Assembly: GCA_902612325.1 (NCBI GenBank)
Contig: CACMDB010000003.1
Location: 62,001 to 126,000 of the forward strand
Length of the DNA: 64,000 nt
Direction: 5' to 3'
Source: an uncultured Pelagibacteraceae bacterium
GTDB taxonomy: Bacteria; Pseudomonadota; Alphaproteobacteria; Pelagibacterales; Pelagibacteraceae
Position numbers and translations under genes: made by a program. How positions within the stretch are numbered: position 1 is the first letter of the stretch; every line of letters begins with the position of its first letter. The notes below the pieces were generated by a model. That model was not told where the DNA came from. It ran no database searches and worked only from the letters and a program-made list of their open reading frames with translations. This document shows positions 27,207 through 35,931 of the stretch, piece by piece.

Positions 27207-27821
27207 ATGAAATTAGTTAAAGATATAGATAATAATCAAAATTCTAAAAAGATTTCTGATAAGGAAGCTGAAGAAGCTTTTAAAACTATTTTAGCTTGGA
27301 TGGGTGAAGATCCAAGTAGAGAAGGATTATTAGAAACACCAAAAAGAGTGGTCAAAGCATTCAAAGAGTATTTCAAAGGTTATAAAGAAGATCCTATCCA
27401 AGTTTTAGATAAAACATTTGGTGATGTTGATGGGTATGATGACATGGTTATTCAAAAGAATATTTCTGTTCAAAGTCATTGTGAGCATCACATGGCACCA
27501 ATTATAGGTAAAGCGCACGTAGCTTATATCCCTAATGAAAGAGTTGTTGGGTTAAGTAAATTGGCAAGAGTTGTTGAAGTTTTCTCAAAAAGACTGCAAA
27601 CTCAGGAAAGATTAACTATGCAAATTGCGAATACACTAATGGGGGCATTGGATGCCAAAGGAGTAGCGGTGACAATAGACTCAACTCATCAGTGTATGAC
27701 TATGAGAGGAATTAAAAAAGAACAAGCAACAACAGTTACAAATTATTATTTAGGTCAATTCAAAGAAGATCTAAGTTATCAAAATAGATATTTAAGGTTA
27801 ATTAGCAATTCAAAAGATTAA
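27207..27821 (+). CDS. folE: GTP cyclohydrolase I
   Basis: First step of folate/pterin synthesis: GTP to 7,8-dihydroneopterin triphosphate. The 204-residue protein has the normal domain: DPSREGLLETPKRVVKAF near 31, then SHCEHHMAPIIGKAHVAYIP near 90 (zinc Cys and His) and QCMTMRGIKK near 170 (second zinc Cys). Strong demand for folate carriers fits the many folate-dependent demethylases in this window. The next gene follows after two bases. Confidence 0.97.
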   Translation: MKLVKDIDNNQNSKKISDKEAEEAFKTILAWMGEDPSREGLLETPKRVVKAFKEYFKGYKEDPIQVLDKTFGDVDGYDDMVIQKNISVQSHCEHHMAPIIGKAHVAYIPNERVVGLSKLARVVEVFSKRLQTQERLTMQIANTLMGALDAKGVAVTIDSTHQCMTMRGIKKEQATTVTNYYLGQFKEDLSYQNRYLRLISNSKD

Positions 27822-27823
27822 AA

Positions 27824-28825
27824 GTGTCAGATCAATTTAAAGCATTAGTTTTAAATCAAGAAGGTGACAACTTTACAAGAGAAGTAAAATCAGTAGATAA
27901 AAGTTTTTTAAAACATGGTGATGTCACTATCAAAGTAGATTATTCAGATCTAAATTTTAAAGATGGAATGATTTTAAAAAATGGTGGAAGATTAGTAAAA
28001 GAATTTCCTCACATCCCTGGAATTGATTTTTCAGGAACTGTTGTTGACAGTGAAAATTCAAATTTTAAGTCAGGTGATCAAGTAATTTTGACTGGGTTTA
28101 GAGTTGGAGAAATCTTTTATGGTGGTTACTCGCAAATGGCAAAAGTCAATGGTGATTTTTTAGTTAAGAAACCGGATGATCTAACAAGTAAGCAAGCAAT
28201 GATTTTAGGAACTGCAGGCTTTACTTCTTTGATGGCTGCATTTGCAATTAAAGCAAGAGAAGAAATATTACTTGGTGCAAAAGTAAATGATGTTTTAGTT
28301 ACTGGAGCATCGGGGGGAGTTGGAAGTATTGCGGTAATGATACTGAATAAAATGGGATACAATGTAACAGCTGTTTCAGGCAAAGACTCAAAAGCAGATT
28401 ATCTAAAATCGTTAGGTGCTAAAAATGTTATTAATCGTAGTGAATTTGATAAAGATCCTAAGCTTATAGATAAGGGTTTATGGGATGGAGTAGTTGATAC
28501 TGTCGGGGGAAAAATTTTAGCAAATGCGATTGTTCAAACAAATTCAAATGGGATTATAGCAGTCTGTGGTAATGCTAGTACTAATGAGCTTAATACTAAT
28601 GTTATTCCATTTATGTTACGGGGAATAAAACTTTGGGGAATGGACTCTGCTAATTGCAGTATCAAAAGAAGAGAACTCATTTGGGGTGAAGCAGCAAAAC
28701 TAATTGATTTTAATTTAATAGAAAAATCAGTTCAAACAGTTAGCTTAGAGGAGTTAATTGAAACTTATCCTAAAATATTAAAGGGTGAAATTTCTGGGAG
28801 AGTTTTGGTTGATTTGAATAAATAA
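27824..28825 (+). CDS. acuI: AcuI/YhdH-type acryloyl-CoA reductase
   Basis: Zinc-free medium-chain alcohol dehydrogenase-like protein, 333 residues, GTG start. It begins FKALVLNQEGDNFTREVK and has DYSDLNFKDGMILKNGG near 45, FPHIPGIDFSGTV near 64, and a Rossmann motif VTGASGGVGSIAVMIL near 160. This is the YhdH/AcuI family, which reduces acryloyl-CoA to propanoyl-CoA with NADPH and protects against acrylate from DMSP breakdown. Two bases after folE, and the LysR gene starts on its last base. Confidence 0.85.
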   Translation: MSDQFKALVLNQEGDNFTREVKSVDKSFLKHGDVTIKVDYSDLNFKDGMILKNGGRLVKEFPHIPGIDFSGTVVDSENSNFKSGDQVILTGFRVGEIFYGGYSQMAKVNGDFLVKKPDDLTSKQAMILGTAGFTSLMAAFAIKAREEILLGAKVNDVLVTGASGGVGSIAVMILNKMGYNVTAVSGKDSKADYLKSLGAKNVINRSEFDKDPKLIDKGLWDGVVDTVGGKILANAIVQTNSNGIIAVCGNASTNELNTNVIPFMLRGIKLWGMDSANCSIKRRELIWGEAAKLIDFNLIEKSVQTVSLEELIETYPKILKGEISGRVLVDLNK

Positions 28826-29718
28826 TGGATTGGGACAAACTTAAGATTTTTCATGCAGTAGCGGAGGCAGGAAGTTTTACTAATGCTACTGTTAATTTAA
28901 ACCTTAGTCAATCTGCAATTAGTAGACAAATTCAATCTTTAGAACAGGATCTAAAAGTTCAATTATTTGAAAGACATGCAAGAGGGCTCACACTTACAGA
29001 AAATGGAGAATATGTGTTTAAGACTGCTCATGAGGTTATTAGCAAATTAAAAGAAGTTGAAACCTCTCTAGGAGATCAAAAAAATAAACCTACTGGCAAA
29101 TTAACAATCACAACAGTTAGAAGTTTCGGTACACATTGGTTAACACCAAGAATTGAAGAATTTATGCGTCTAAACCCTGAAGTAGAAATAGAGCTTATTT
29201 TTGAGGACAAAGAGCTAGATTTGAGTACTAGACAAGCTGATATTGGTATTTTTATGAGAAGACCAAAACAACTAAATTATATACAAAAAAAGTTGATTGA
29301 TCTTAAGTACTTTATATATGGTTCAAATAAGTACTTGGAGAAACATGGTATGCCTAAGACTATAGCTGATTTAAATAAGCATAAATTTATATCTTTTGGT
29401 AAAGGGGCTCCATCACCAGTTTATAATCCAGATTGGGCGCTTAAATTAGGAATGCATGATGGTAAAAAGCGAAAGACTATTATGAAGGTTAATAGCGTAA
29501 TGGGACTGCTTTTAGCAGTAGAAGCTGGTGTTGGTTTAGCTGCATTACCAGAATATCTTGTTAGTAATTCAAGAAATATAATTAAAGTCCTTCCAAAATC
29601 AGAGGGACCAATCACGGAAGCACACTTTGTTTATCCTCAATCTCTAAAAAACACAGCTAGAGTGACAGCTTTTAGAAATTTCTTATTTAGCAAAATAGGC
29701 GACTGGAAGTCCCAATAG
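28825..29718 (+). CDS. LysR-family transcriptional regulator
   Basis: 297 residues: an N-terminal winged helix (FHAVAEAGSFTNATVNLNLSQSAISRQIQSLE near residues 8-40, read in two parts as FHAVAEAGSFTNA and LSQSAISRQIQSLE) and a C-terminal periplasmic-binding-type effector domain. It starts on the last base of acuI, so it is transcribed with it and perhaps controls it. It lies directly upstream of the Fur-type operator of the iron operon but is unlikely to belong to it. Effector unknown. Confidence 0.92.
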   Translation: MDWDKLKIFHAVAEAGSFTNATVNLNLSQSAISRQIQSLEQDLKVQLFERHARGLTLTENGEYVFKTAHEVISKLKEVETSLGDQKNKPTGKLTITTVRSFGTHWLTPRIEEFMRLNPEVEIELIFEDKELDLSTRQADIGIFMRRPKQLNYIQKKLIDLKYFIYGSNKYLEKHGMPKTIADLNKHKFISFGKGAPSPVYNPDWALKLGMHDGKKRKTIMKVNSVMGLLLAVEAGVGLAALPEYLVSNSRNIIKVLPKSEGPITEAHFVYPQSLKNTARVTAFRNFLFSKIGDWKSQ

Positions 29719-29738
29719 ACTGCGACACTATTGCGATT

Positions 29739-29776
29739 GATAATCATTCTCAATGAGAATAGTTCTCATTCTCATT
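29739..29776. promoter_or_regulatory. Overlapping Fur-type operators upstream of fbpA
   Basis: GATAATCATTCTCA opens a stretch that contains two overlapping perfect inverted repeats: ATTCTCA-A-TGAGAAT (29746-29760, 7-1-7) and ATGAGAA-TAG-TTCTCAT (29753-29769, 7-3-7). The 7-1-7 layout and GATAAT/GAGAAT words match classical Fur boxes. It lies 37-74 bases before the fbpA ATG. Iron-repressed transcription of fbpABC is the likely outcome; binding by Fur, Irr or another factor is inferred. Confidence 0.8.
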
Positions 29777-29812
29777 AAATCATGCGGAAGAACTAGGAAT
29801 AACGGAGAATAA

Positions 29813-30841
29813 ATGAGGAAGATATCAATTATAACGTTAGTCTTTTCAGTAATTGCATCATCATTAGCAATTGCTAACGAGGTTAATGTTTTCAATGCAA
29901 GACATTATAAAGCAGACTCTGAGCTTTATTCTAAGTTTACAAATATGACTGGGATTAAAGTTAATTTGATAAACGGAAAATCAGGTGCTTTAGAAAAAAG
30001 AATTATAAGTGAAGGTGCAGACTCTTCTGCTGACTTATACATCACTGCAGATGCAGGAAGATGTGGTGCAATGGATGCTAAAGGCACCCTTCAAGGTGGT
30101 TTAACATCTGCAGCAATTAAAGATGCTGTTCCAAAAAGCTTTAGAACAAACAAGTGGGTTGGAATCGCAAAAAGAGCAAGAATAATTTATTATTCACCAG
30201 AAAGAGTAACTGGTGCTGAATTATCTGGAATGACTTATGAAGGTTTAGCTGATCCAAAATGGAAAGGTAGATTAGTAATAAGAAAATCTAGCAACATTTA
30301 TAATAAATCTCTTGTAGCGTCTTTAATTAAAAATAATGGAAAAGCTGCAACAGCGGCATGGGCTGAAGGAGTTGTTGCCAACATGGCAAGAACACCAACA
30401 GGTAATGATAGAGCACAAATAATGGCAGTCGCAGCAGGTGAAGCTGACATTGCGGTAGCTAATACTTATTACTTAGCTCTTATGTTATCTGGTAAAAAAG
30501 GTGCAGAGCAACAAGAAGCTGCAAAAAAAGTTAAAGCTTTCTTTCCTAATCAAAATGATAGAGGAACGCACATGAATGTTAGTTGTGCGGCTTTAGTAAA
30601 AGGTGCACCTAACAAAGCTAACGCTGTTAAACTTGTAGAGTTTTTATTAACTCCAGAGTCTCAAGAGCATTTTACAAACAATACTTTTGAGTTCCCAATG
30701 ATTGATGGTGTTTCACCAAGTCCATTAGTAGTCAATAATTTAGGATTAGATTTCAAACAAGACATGAAAACTAAATTAGCTTCTTATGGAAAAAATCAAG
30801 CTGCTGCAGTTGAAGTAATGACAGCTGCTGGATGGAAATAG
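29813..30841 (+). CDS. fbpA: Ferric iron ABC transporter, substrate-binding protein
   Basis: Periplasmic Fe(III)-binding protein of 342 residues with a signal peptide (about 1-21, ending ASSLAIA). Mature protein starts NEVNVFNARHYKADSELY, the usual FutA/IdiA/FbpA opening, with a Tyr in a position for metal binding. Other marks: SADLYITADAGRCGAMDAKG near 77 and FPNQNDRGTHMNVSCAAL near 240. It is preceded by GGAG seven bases before the ATG and by a Fur-type operator. The permease and ATPase genes follow after a Cys-rich small gene and a hairpin. Confidence 0.93.
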   Translation: MRKISIITLVFSVIASSLAIANEVNVFNARHYKADSELYSKFTNMTGIKVNLINGKSGALEKRIISEGADSSADLYITADAGRCGAMDAKGTLQGGLTSAAIKDAVPKSFRTNKWVGIAKRARIIYYSPERVTGAELSGMTYEGLADPKWKGRLVIRKSSNIYNKSLVASLIKNNGKAATAAWAEGVVANMARTPTGNDRAQIMAVAAGEADIAVANTYYLALMLSGKKGAEQQEAAKKVKAFFPNQNDRGTHMNVSCAALVKGAPNKANAVKLVEFLLTPESQEHFTNNTFEFPMIDGVSPSPLVVNNLGLDFKQDMKTKLASYGKNQAAAVEVMTAAGWK

Positions 30842-30844
30842 CAA

Positions 30845-31015
30845 ATGGAAGAACAAAAGAAATTTATTTCTGAAGTTGATTTAAATAAATCTTCCAAAGC
30901 GTGTTCCCCATGCTGTTTGGAGTGTGAAAAAATCAATAAAAGAGTAAATAACAGAAAGCTTTCAGAAATTAAAACTGAGGAGGTTCCGCATATCCTAAAA
31001 GTATTTGATTTTTGA
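30845..31015 (+). CDS. Cys-rich 56-aa protein within the iron operon
   Basis: Short ORF seen in the sequence: ATG at 30845, TGA at 31013. It has a cluster of four Cys in eight residues, CSPCCLEC (residues 20-27), flanked by Lys-rich helical stretches, and no signal peptide. It starts three bases after the fbpA stop. The Cys cluster suggests a metal or Fe-S site. Position between fbpA and fbpB, under the same Fur-type control, suggests a role in cytoplasmic iron handling. It could resemble small bacterioferritin-associated ferredoxin-like proteins, but no match is claimed. Confidence 0.6.
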   Translation: MEEQKKFISEVDLNKSSKACSPCCLECEKINKRVNNRKLSEIKTEEVPHILKVFDF

Positions 31016-31025
31016 TTTTCTGGGT

Positions 31026-31070
31026 GTTCAAGCGCCTTAATTAAGTTGTCTCCTTATTAAGGCCTTGAAC
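31026..31070 (+). terminator. Strong hairpin between fbpA unit and fbpB
   Basis: GTTCAAG-C-GCCTTAAT (31026-31041) pairs with ATTAAGGC-CTTGAAC (31056-31070): 15 base pairs with one bulged C and a 14-base loop. It is followed by a mostly A/T stretch but no clear T-run. Likely an attenuator or an mRNA 3' stabiliser that lets the binding protein be made in excess over the permease, a common arrangement in ABC operons. Confidence 0.7.
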
Positions 31071-31106
31071 ATAATACTTTCATGTTTATAAGGCGGATTA
31101 TAAATT

Positions 31107-32726
31107 ATGAGAATAAATTTTTGGTATATATCTTCTTTTGTAATTTCATTATTTGTAATTATTCCAATTTTAACTGTCTTTTCTAGTTTTTTTGAAAATA
31201 CCTCCAATTACTATCAAGTATTAAAAGATACTTTTTTATTGGAGTATATTTTCAATTCCCTAATCTTATTGGTGAGTGTTTTAATTTTAACTTTTATTAT
31301 AGGGACAGGATCAGCTTACTTGGTTTCATTTTTTAATTTTCCGTTTAGTAATTTTTTTAAATGGGCACTAATTCTATCTTTTGCTGTACCCCCTTATATC
31401 TATGCGTATTCATTAACAGCTTTTTTTGAAAATTATGGAACTGCCTATACTATTTTAAAAAATTTATTTGGTGATGGTAATTACAACCAAAGCATTCCTA
31501 AATTTGATGGTTTATTAGGTGTGGTATTATCAATTTCTTTTTCACTTTATGCTTACGTTTATATTCTAGTTAGAGCGTCATTTTTATATCAATCACAAAA
31601 CATAATTGATTTGGGAAAAAACCTAGGGTTTACAAAGTTTAAGGCATTTTATTCAATTATTCTCCCAGCAGCACGACCTGCTATAGTTGCTGGCTTATCG
31701 CTGGTGGCTATGGAAACACTTGCTGAATTTGGTGCAGTAGATTTCTTCTCAATAAATACGTTAACAACAGGTATTTATAATTCATGGATTGCTTTTGATG
31801 ATTTAGCATTTGCAAATCAATTATCGTTCTTTTTATTGTTATTTATTTTTGCACTTTTTATCTTAGAAAATTTATCAAGAAAAAATGCCAAATATCACTT
31901 CAATACCAAGGCAGGATTTAAACAAAAACAAAAAATACAACTTTCAGGTAAAAAAGCTTTTTTAGCTTTTTCTTTTTGTTTTTTAGTATTTTTTTTAAGT
32001 TTTTTATTTCCGCTTAGTCAGATGATGTATTGGACAATTAAATTTCCAGAAAATTTGTTTGATTTAAAAATCTTAGATTTATTAATGAATACTCTTTATT
32101 TAGTAATTTTATCAAGTCTGCTGTTGATAATATTTGGTTTAGTTTCCAATTATGGAAATAGAGTGAATAAAAATAAAACTTTAAATATTTTATCCACCTT
32201 ATCGATTTCAGGTTATGCAATTCCTGGAGTTATTTTAGCTGTCGCATTCATAACCTTTATTGCATGGTTTGATGATAGTGTGATTAAAAATTTGGGTTTT
32301 GTTTCTATCAAAAAAGTTTTTATAGGATCAATCCTTGGATTAGTGCTTGTATACTTTATTCGATTTTATTCTCTTGCTTATAATGGAATTAAATCAGGCT
32401 ATGAAAAAATTAATATCTCAGTCGATGAAAGCTCGTATTTACTTGGTTACTCTAAAAGAAAAACTTTTATGAATATCCACATTCCTTTTTTGAGAAATTC
32501 ATTATTGTTTGTTGGAATATTAGTCTCTTTAGAAATAATAAGAGAACTACCAATTACTCTCATTTTAAGACCTTTTAATTTTGAAACTTTTGCAACAACA
32601 GCTTATATCTCTGCATCAGAGGATTTACTTGAGGCTGCTGCGGTACCTTCATTATTTTTGATTTTGATTGCAACTTTCTTCATAATTGTTACATCTAAAT
32701 ATATTTTAAGAGATAATAATGACTAA
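31107..32726 (+). CDS. fbpB: Ferric iron ABC transporter, fused permease
   Basis: Inner-membrane permease of 539 residues with two copies of the binding-protein-dependent permease domain. About twelve membrane helices are visible. EAA-type loops, which contact the ATPase, appear as NLGFTKFKAFYSIILPAARPAI near residue 170 and LGYSKRKTFMNIHIPFLRNSLL near 445. An AAGGCGG ribosome site lies 10 bases before the ATG. The ATPase gene overlaps the end by eight bases. Confidence 0.92.
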   Translation: MRINFWYISSFVISLFVIIPILTVFSSFFENTSNYYQVLKDTFLLEYIFNSLILLVSVLILTFIIGTGSAYLVSFFNFPFSNFFKWALILSFAVPPYIYAYSLTAFFENYGTAYTILKNLFGDGNYNQSIPKFDGLLGVVLSISFSLYAYVYILVRASFLYQSQNIIDLGKNLGFTKFKAFYSIILPAARPAIVAGLSLVAMETLAEFGAVDFFSINTLTTGIYNSWIAFDDLAFANQLSFFLLLFIFALFILENLSRKNAKYHFNTKAGFKQKQKIQLSGKKAFLAFSFCFLVFFLSFLFPLSQMMYWTIKFPENLFDLKILDLLMNTLYLVILSSLLLIIFGLVSNYGNRVNKNKTLNILSTLSISGYAIPGVILAVAFITFIAWFDDSVIKNLGFVSIKKVFIGSILGLVLVYFIRFYSLAYNGIKSGYEKINISVDESSYLLGYSKRKTFMNIHIPFLRNSLLFVGILVSLEIIRELPITLILRPFNFETFATTAYISASEDLLEAAAVPSLFLILIATFFIIVTSKYILRDNND

Positions 32727-33780
32727 AAATTTTTTTGAAGTTAACAACGTTGATTTTAACGTAGGTAACATAACTAAAGTTAAAAACGTTTCTTTTGCAA
32801 TTGAAAATCAAGGTGACGTAATATGTCTTTTAGGTCCATCAGGAATTGGAAAAACCACAATCTTAAGAACGATTGCGGGCCTTGAAAAATTAAAAAAAGG
32901 ATCAATCATACTAAATGGAAAAACTTTATCTTCTGAAAATATTAATTTAGAGCCAGAGGATAGAAATGTTTCACTCGCTTTTCAAGATAACAGCCTATTC
33001 CCACATTACACTATTGAAAAAAATATTTCGCTTGGTTCTGAAAGAAATAAGGAAAAAAAAGAGAAAAAAATTAGTTTAAAAGAAATAGTAGATTTATTAG
33101 ATATATTCCACATACTTAATAAATATCCTCATGAGATAAGCGCTGGTGAAGCCCAAAGAGCCTCCTTAGCAAGATCATTGATAATGCAGCCAGACTTATT
33201 GTTACTTGATGAGCCATTATCAAATGTAGATCAAAGTTTTAAAGAAGAAATTCAAGTAAGATTAAAAAAAATTTTAAATAAATTAAAGATCACAACAATC
33301 ATTGTTACTCATGACTCTTATGAGGCATTTTATTTAGGATCTAAATGTGGAATAATTTTAAATCAAGAACTGAAACAATTTGATGATCCTTACAAGGTTT
33401 ATCATTTGCCAAATTCTATTGAAGTAGTCAATTTTTTGAATAGAGGAATTTTAGTTCCAGCAAAGGTGACTGGAAAAAATACTTTAGAAAACTGGGATTT
33501 AGGTACTATTGAAGGGAATTTTATAAAAGAGTATCCAGAAGGTGCCAATGTGCAACTATTACTTCAGCCAGAAGATTTAGAGCATGATGATACTAGTAAT
33601 TTAAAACTTGAGGTAGTTGATCGAAAATTTAGAGGCACTAATTTTATTTATACTCTTAGAGCCCCAAGTAATACTTTAATTCCAGTATTTGTTCACTCAC
33701 ACCATATACACCAACATGAAGTGGATGAAAAATTTGGTATCAAAAGACCAATTCATATTGATCATATAGTTTGCTTCTAA
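32719..33780 (+). CDS. fbpC: Ferric iron ABC transporter, ATPase
   Basis: 353-residue ATPase. Walker A is GPSGIGKTT near residue 39, Walker B LLLLDEPLSNVD near 160, and the switch His is in TIIVTHDSYEA near 193. The family signature reads ISAGEAQRASLARSL rather than LSGGQ, a substitution of the second and third Gly/Gln positions. The C-terminal part (about 240-353) is a regulatory domain like that of the FbpC/PotA group. It overlaps fbpB by eight bases and completes the transporter. Confidence 0.92.
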   Translation: MTKNFFEVNNVDFNVGNITKVKNVSFAIENQGDVICLLGPSGIGKTTILRTIAGLEKLKKGSIILNGKTLSSENINLEPEDRNVSLAFQDNSLFPHYTIEKNISLGSERNKEKKEKKISLKEIVDLLDIFHILNKYPHEISAGEAQRASLARSLIMQPDLLLLDEPLSNVDQSFKEEIQVRLKKILNKLKITTIIVTHDSYEAFYLGSKCGIILNQELKQFDDPYKVYHLPNSIEVVNFLNRGILVPAKVTGKNTLENWDLGTIEGNFIKEYPEGANVQLLLQPEDLEHDDTSNLKLEVVDRKFRGTNFIYTLRAPSNTLIPVFVHSHHIHQHEVDEKFGIKRPIHIDHIVCF

Positions 33781-33797
33781 TAAAAACCTTTTAGGAA

Positions 33798-34490
33798 ATG
33801 AAAAGTAACTTTAAAGTTTTTTTAAAGGGAATTATTGATGTAAGCCCACTTATGATACCAGTGGTCCCATTTGGTTTGATATTCGGCGTATTGGCTATTG
33901 ATATTGGATTTACTCCAATTGAAACAATGGCAATGTCTTTAATAATTTTTGGTGGTGCTTCGCAAATAGTATTATTGCAATTATTTTCAGGAGGAGCTTC
34001 ATCTTTAGTAATAATAAGTTCTGTTGGGGCTGTTAATTCAAGACATTTACTTTATGGTGCAGTCGTATCTGAACATCTATCAGATTTAAAATTAATCTGG
34101 AAAATTATTATTTCATACTTTTTAATCGATCAAGCATTTGCAATTTCAAATGAATATTTGAAAAAGAATAAAGATAATAATAGATATTTTCATTTAGTAG
34201 GTGGGGGAGCTACTTGTTGGGTTATATGGCAATCAACAACATTTTTAGGAATTATACTTGGAGCAGCAATTCCAGAAAAACTCGGACTAAGTTTTGCAGT
34301 GCCTTTGACGTTCTTAGCTTTATTAGTTAATGATTTTAGAAAATTTATAAATGTGATTGTAATAATTATTTCAGGATTGGTTGCTACGTTTGGATATAAT
34401 TATATTCCTTTTAAAGCCTACGTCATAGTTGCCGCTTTCGCAGGACTATTTACAGCAATGATATTAACAATGAAAAACAAAAAAGTATGA
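33798..34490 (+). CDS. azlC: AzlC-family amino acid exporter subunit
   Basis: Membrane protein of 230 residues with the AzlC opening DVSPLMIPVVPFGLIFGVLA near residue 14, then GGASQIVLLQLFSGGAS near 53 and NSRHLLYGAVVSEHL near 83. AzlCD exports branched-chain amino acids in characterised bacteria; substrate here is inferred from the family. It has a ribosome site AGGAAATG directly before the start and overlaps azlD by four bases. Confidence 0.93.
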   Translation: MKSNFKVFLKGIIDVSPLMIPVVPFGLIFGVLAIDIGFTPIETMAMSLIIFGGASQIVLLQLFSGGASSLVIISSVGAVNSRHLLYGAVVSEHLSDLKLIWKIIISYFLIDQAFAISNEYLKKNKDNNRYFHLVGGGATCWVIWQSTTFLGIILGAAIPEKLGLSFAVPLTFLALLVNDFRKFINVIVIIISGLVATFGYNYIPFKAYVIVAAFAGLFTAMILTMKNKKV

Positions 34491-34801
34491 GTAACTGGGC
34501 ATTAATTTTATATTGTGGATTGATTACTTATCTAACAAGATTTTCCATGATAGCTTTAATTAAAAAGGAAATGTTCAATGATAGAATTAGAGAGATATTA
34601 TCATTTGTGCCATCTGCAATATTTCCTGCGATAATTTTTCCAGCAATTTTTATTAATGACAAAGGCTTGTTTGAGATAGATAATAATCCAAAGATATTAG
34701 CAGCAATAATTGCAATGGTTATTGGTATTTTCTCAAGGAGTATAATTGCGACAATATTTTCAGGTTTAGCTTCTTATTGGTTTTTAATATTTGTTGTATA
34801 A
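34487..34801 (+). CDS. azlD: AzlD-family exporter subunit
   Basis: Small membrane protein of 104 residues with three or four helices, starting WALILYCGLITYLTRFSM and containing FVPSAIFPAIIFPAIF near 43. It is the partner of AzlC, coded immediately upstream with a four-base ATGA overlap. The thioredoxin-like gene follows after six bases. Confidence 0.9.
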   Translation: MSNWALILYCGLITYLTRFSMIALIKKEMFNDRIREILSFVPSAIFPAIIFPAIFINDKGLFEIDNNPKILAAIIAMVIGIFSRSIIATIFSGLASYWFLIFVV

Positions 34802-34807
34802 ACAATC

Positions 34808-35176
34808 ATGAAAAAAATTTTAACTTTTTGTTTTCTTTTAATTGCACTCAATGTCAATGCGATGGAAAAGGAGACAACTTTTAAAAAAGAATTATTTGAT
34901 AAAGCACAATCTGAAGGCAAAGTTGTAGTGGTGAGCTCTTGGATTAAGTATTGTATGTCCTGTGCTAGTCAAATGAAAGTTTTGGAAAAAGCAAAAAATG
35001 ATTTTAAAAATATTGAATATTTCGCATTTGATGTCACCAACAAAGAAATTGCTAATTTCTTTAATGTACAATATCAAACTACACTTTTAATTTTTAAAGA
35101 TAATAAAGAAGTTTATCGAAGTCTTGGAGAGACTACTAAAGAGCTAATCTATAAGGCTTTAGAGTCCTCGATTTAA
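34808..35176 (+). CDS. Exported thioredoxin-like protein (CMSC)
   Basis: 122 residues with a signal peptide (1-18, ending LNVNA). The thioredoxin fold has its active site as WIKYCMSCASQM near residue 48, a CxxC of the type found in the C-terminal DsbD domain and related periplasmic thioredoxins. FFNVQYQTTLLIF near 85 lies where thioredoxins have the cis-Pro loop, but the Pro is replaced by Gln-Thr, which is unusual. Likely a periplasmic disulfide reductase; partner unknown. Confidence 0.8.
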   Translation: MKKILTFCFLLIALNVNAMEKETTFKKELFDKAQSEGKVVVVSSWIKYCMSCASQMKVLEKAKNDFKNIEYFAFDVTNKEIANFFNVQYQTTLLIFKDNKEVYRSLGETTKELIYKALESSI

Positions 35177-35177
35177 C

Positions 35178-35858
35178 TTAAACACCTAAATTAATATTTT
35201 TAGATACATTGAAATCAATCTGAGCAGGTTTTTTTAAATTAAGATTGTTCATGATCTCAATATATTCATCAACACTGCTTACTTGTAATCTTGGATTTTG
35301 TTTTTTTTCTTTTCCAATCGTGCTTACTTTTTCACCTTTATAATCATGAGCAGGGTACAAAAGAGTTTCCTCAGGCAATTTTAGAAGTTTATTAAATATT
35401 GAATTATAAGCATCTTTCGAACTACCATTTTGAAAGTCTGTTCGACCAGTTCCGTTAATTAGTAGTGTGTCACCTGAAAAAAGATAATTATCCATTAAAA
35501 AGCTATAACTATCTGAAGTATGTCCAGGAGTATACATCGCTCTAATTTTAAGATTATCTAGACTAATATATTCATCATCTTTAACTTTTATTTCAACGGC
35601 ATCCGCAGGGGTATGGGCGCCCATGATAGTAGAACATTTAGTAATATCTTTAAGCTTGGATGCCCCTGTTACATGATCTGCATGTATGTGGGTATCAATT
35701 ACTTTTACTAATTTTAAATCTAACTCCTTTAGTAAATTTATGTATTCGCCAACATTTTCTAACACAGGATCAATAATTAATGCCTCTCTTCCTTTTCCGG
35801 ATGAGACTAAATAGGTATATGTTGAGGAATTTTTGTCGAATAATTGTTTGAAAATCAT
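35178..35858 (-). CDS. Persulfide dioxygenase (ETHE1-like)
   Basis: Metallo-beta-lactamase-fold protein of 226 residues. Metal motif DTHIHADHVTG near residue 55, TPGHTSDSYSF near 109, LFSGDTLLINGTGRTDFQNGS near 126 and LYPAHDYKG near 162 fit ETHE1, including the conserved Arg-Thr-Asp-Phe-Gln loop that separates it from glyoxalase II. The expected C-terminus with NPRL is present. It oxidises glutathione persulfide to sulfite and is consistent with the sulfur metabolism in this window. It faces the thioredoxin-like gene convergently, with one base between. Confidence 0.9.
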   Translation of the reverse strand: MIFKQLFDKNSSTYTYLVSSGKGREALIIDPVLENVGEYINLLKELDLKLVKVIDTHIHADHVTGASKLKDITKCSTIMGAHTPADAVEIKVKDDEYISLDNLKIRAMYTPGHTSDSYSFLMDNYLFSGDTLLINGTGRTDFQNGSSKDAYNSIFNKLLKLPEETLLYPAHDYKGEKVSTIGKEKKQNPRLQVSSVDEYIEIMNNLNLKKPAQIDFNVSKNINLGV

Positions 35859-35931
35859 TTAATTATAATAACACATAAGTACAAATTGACCCATTGTAAA
35901 AATAATACCAAGGATTACTTCTACACACATC

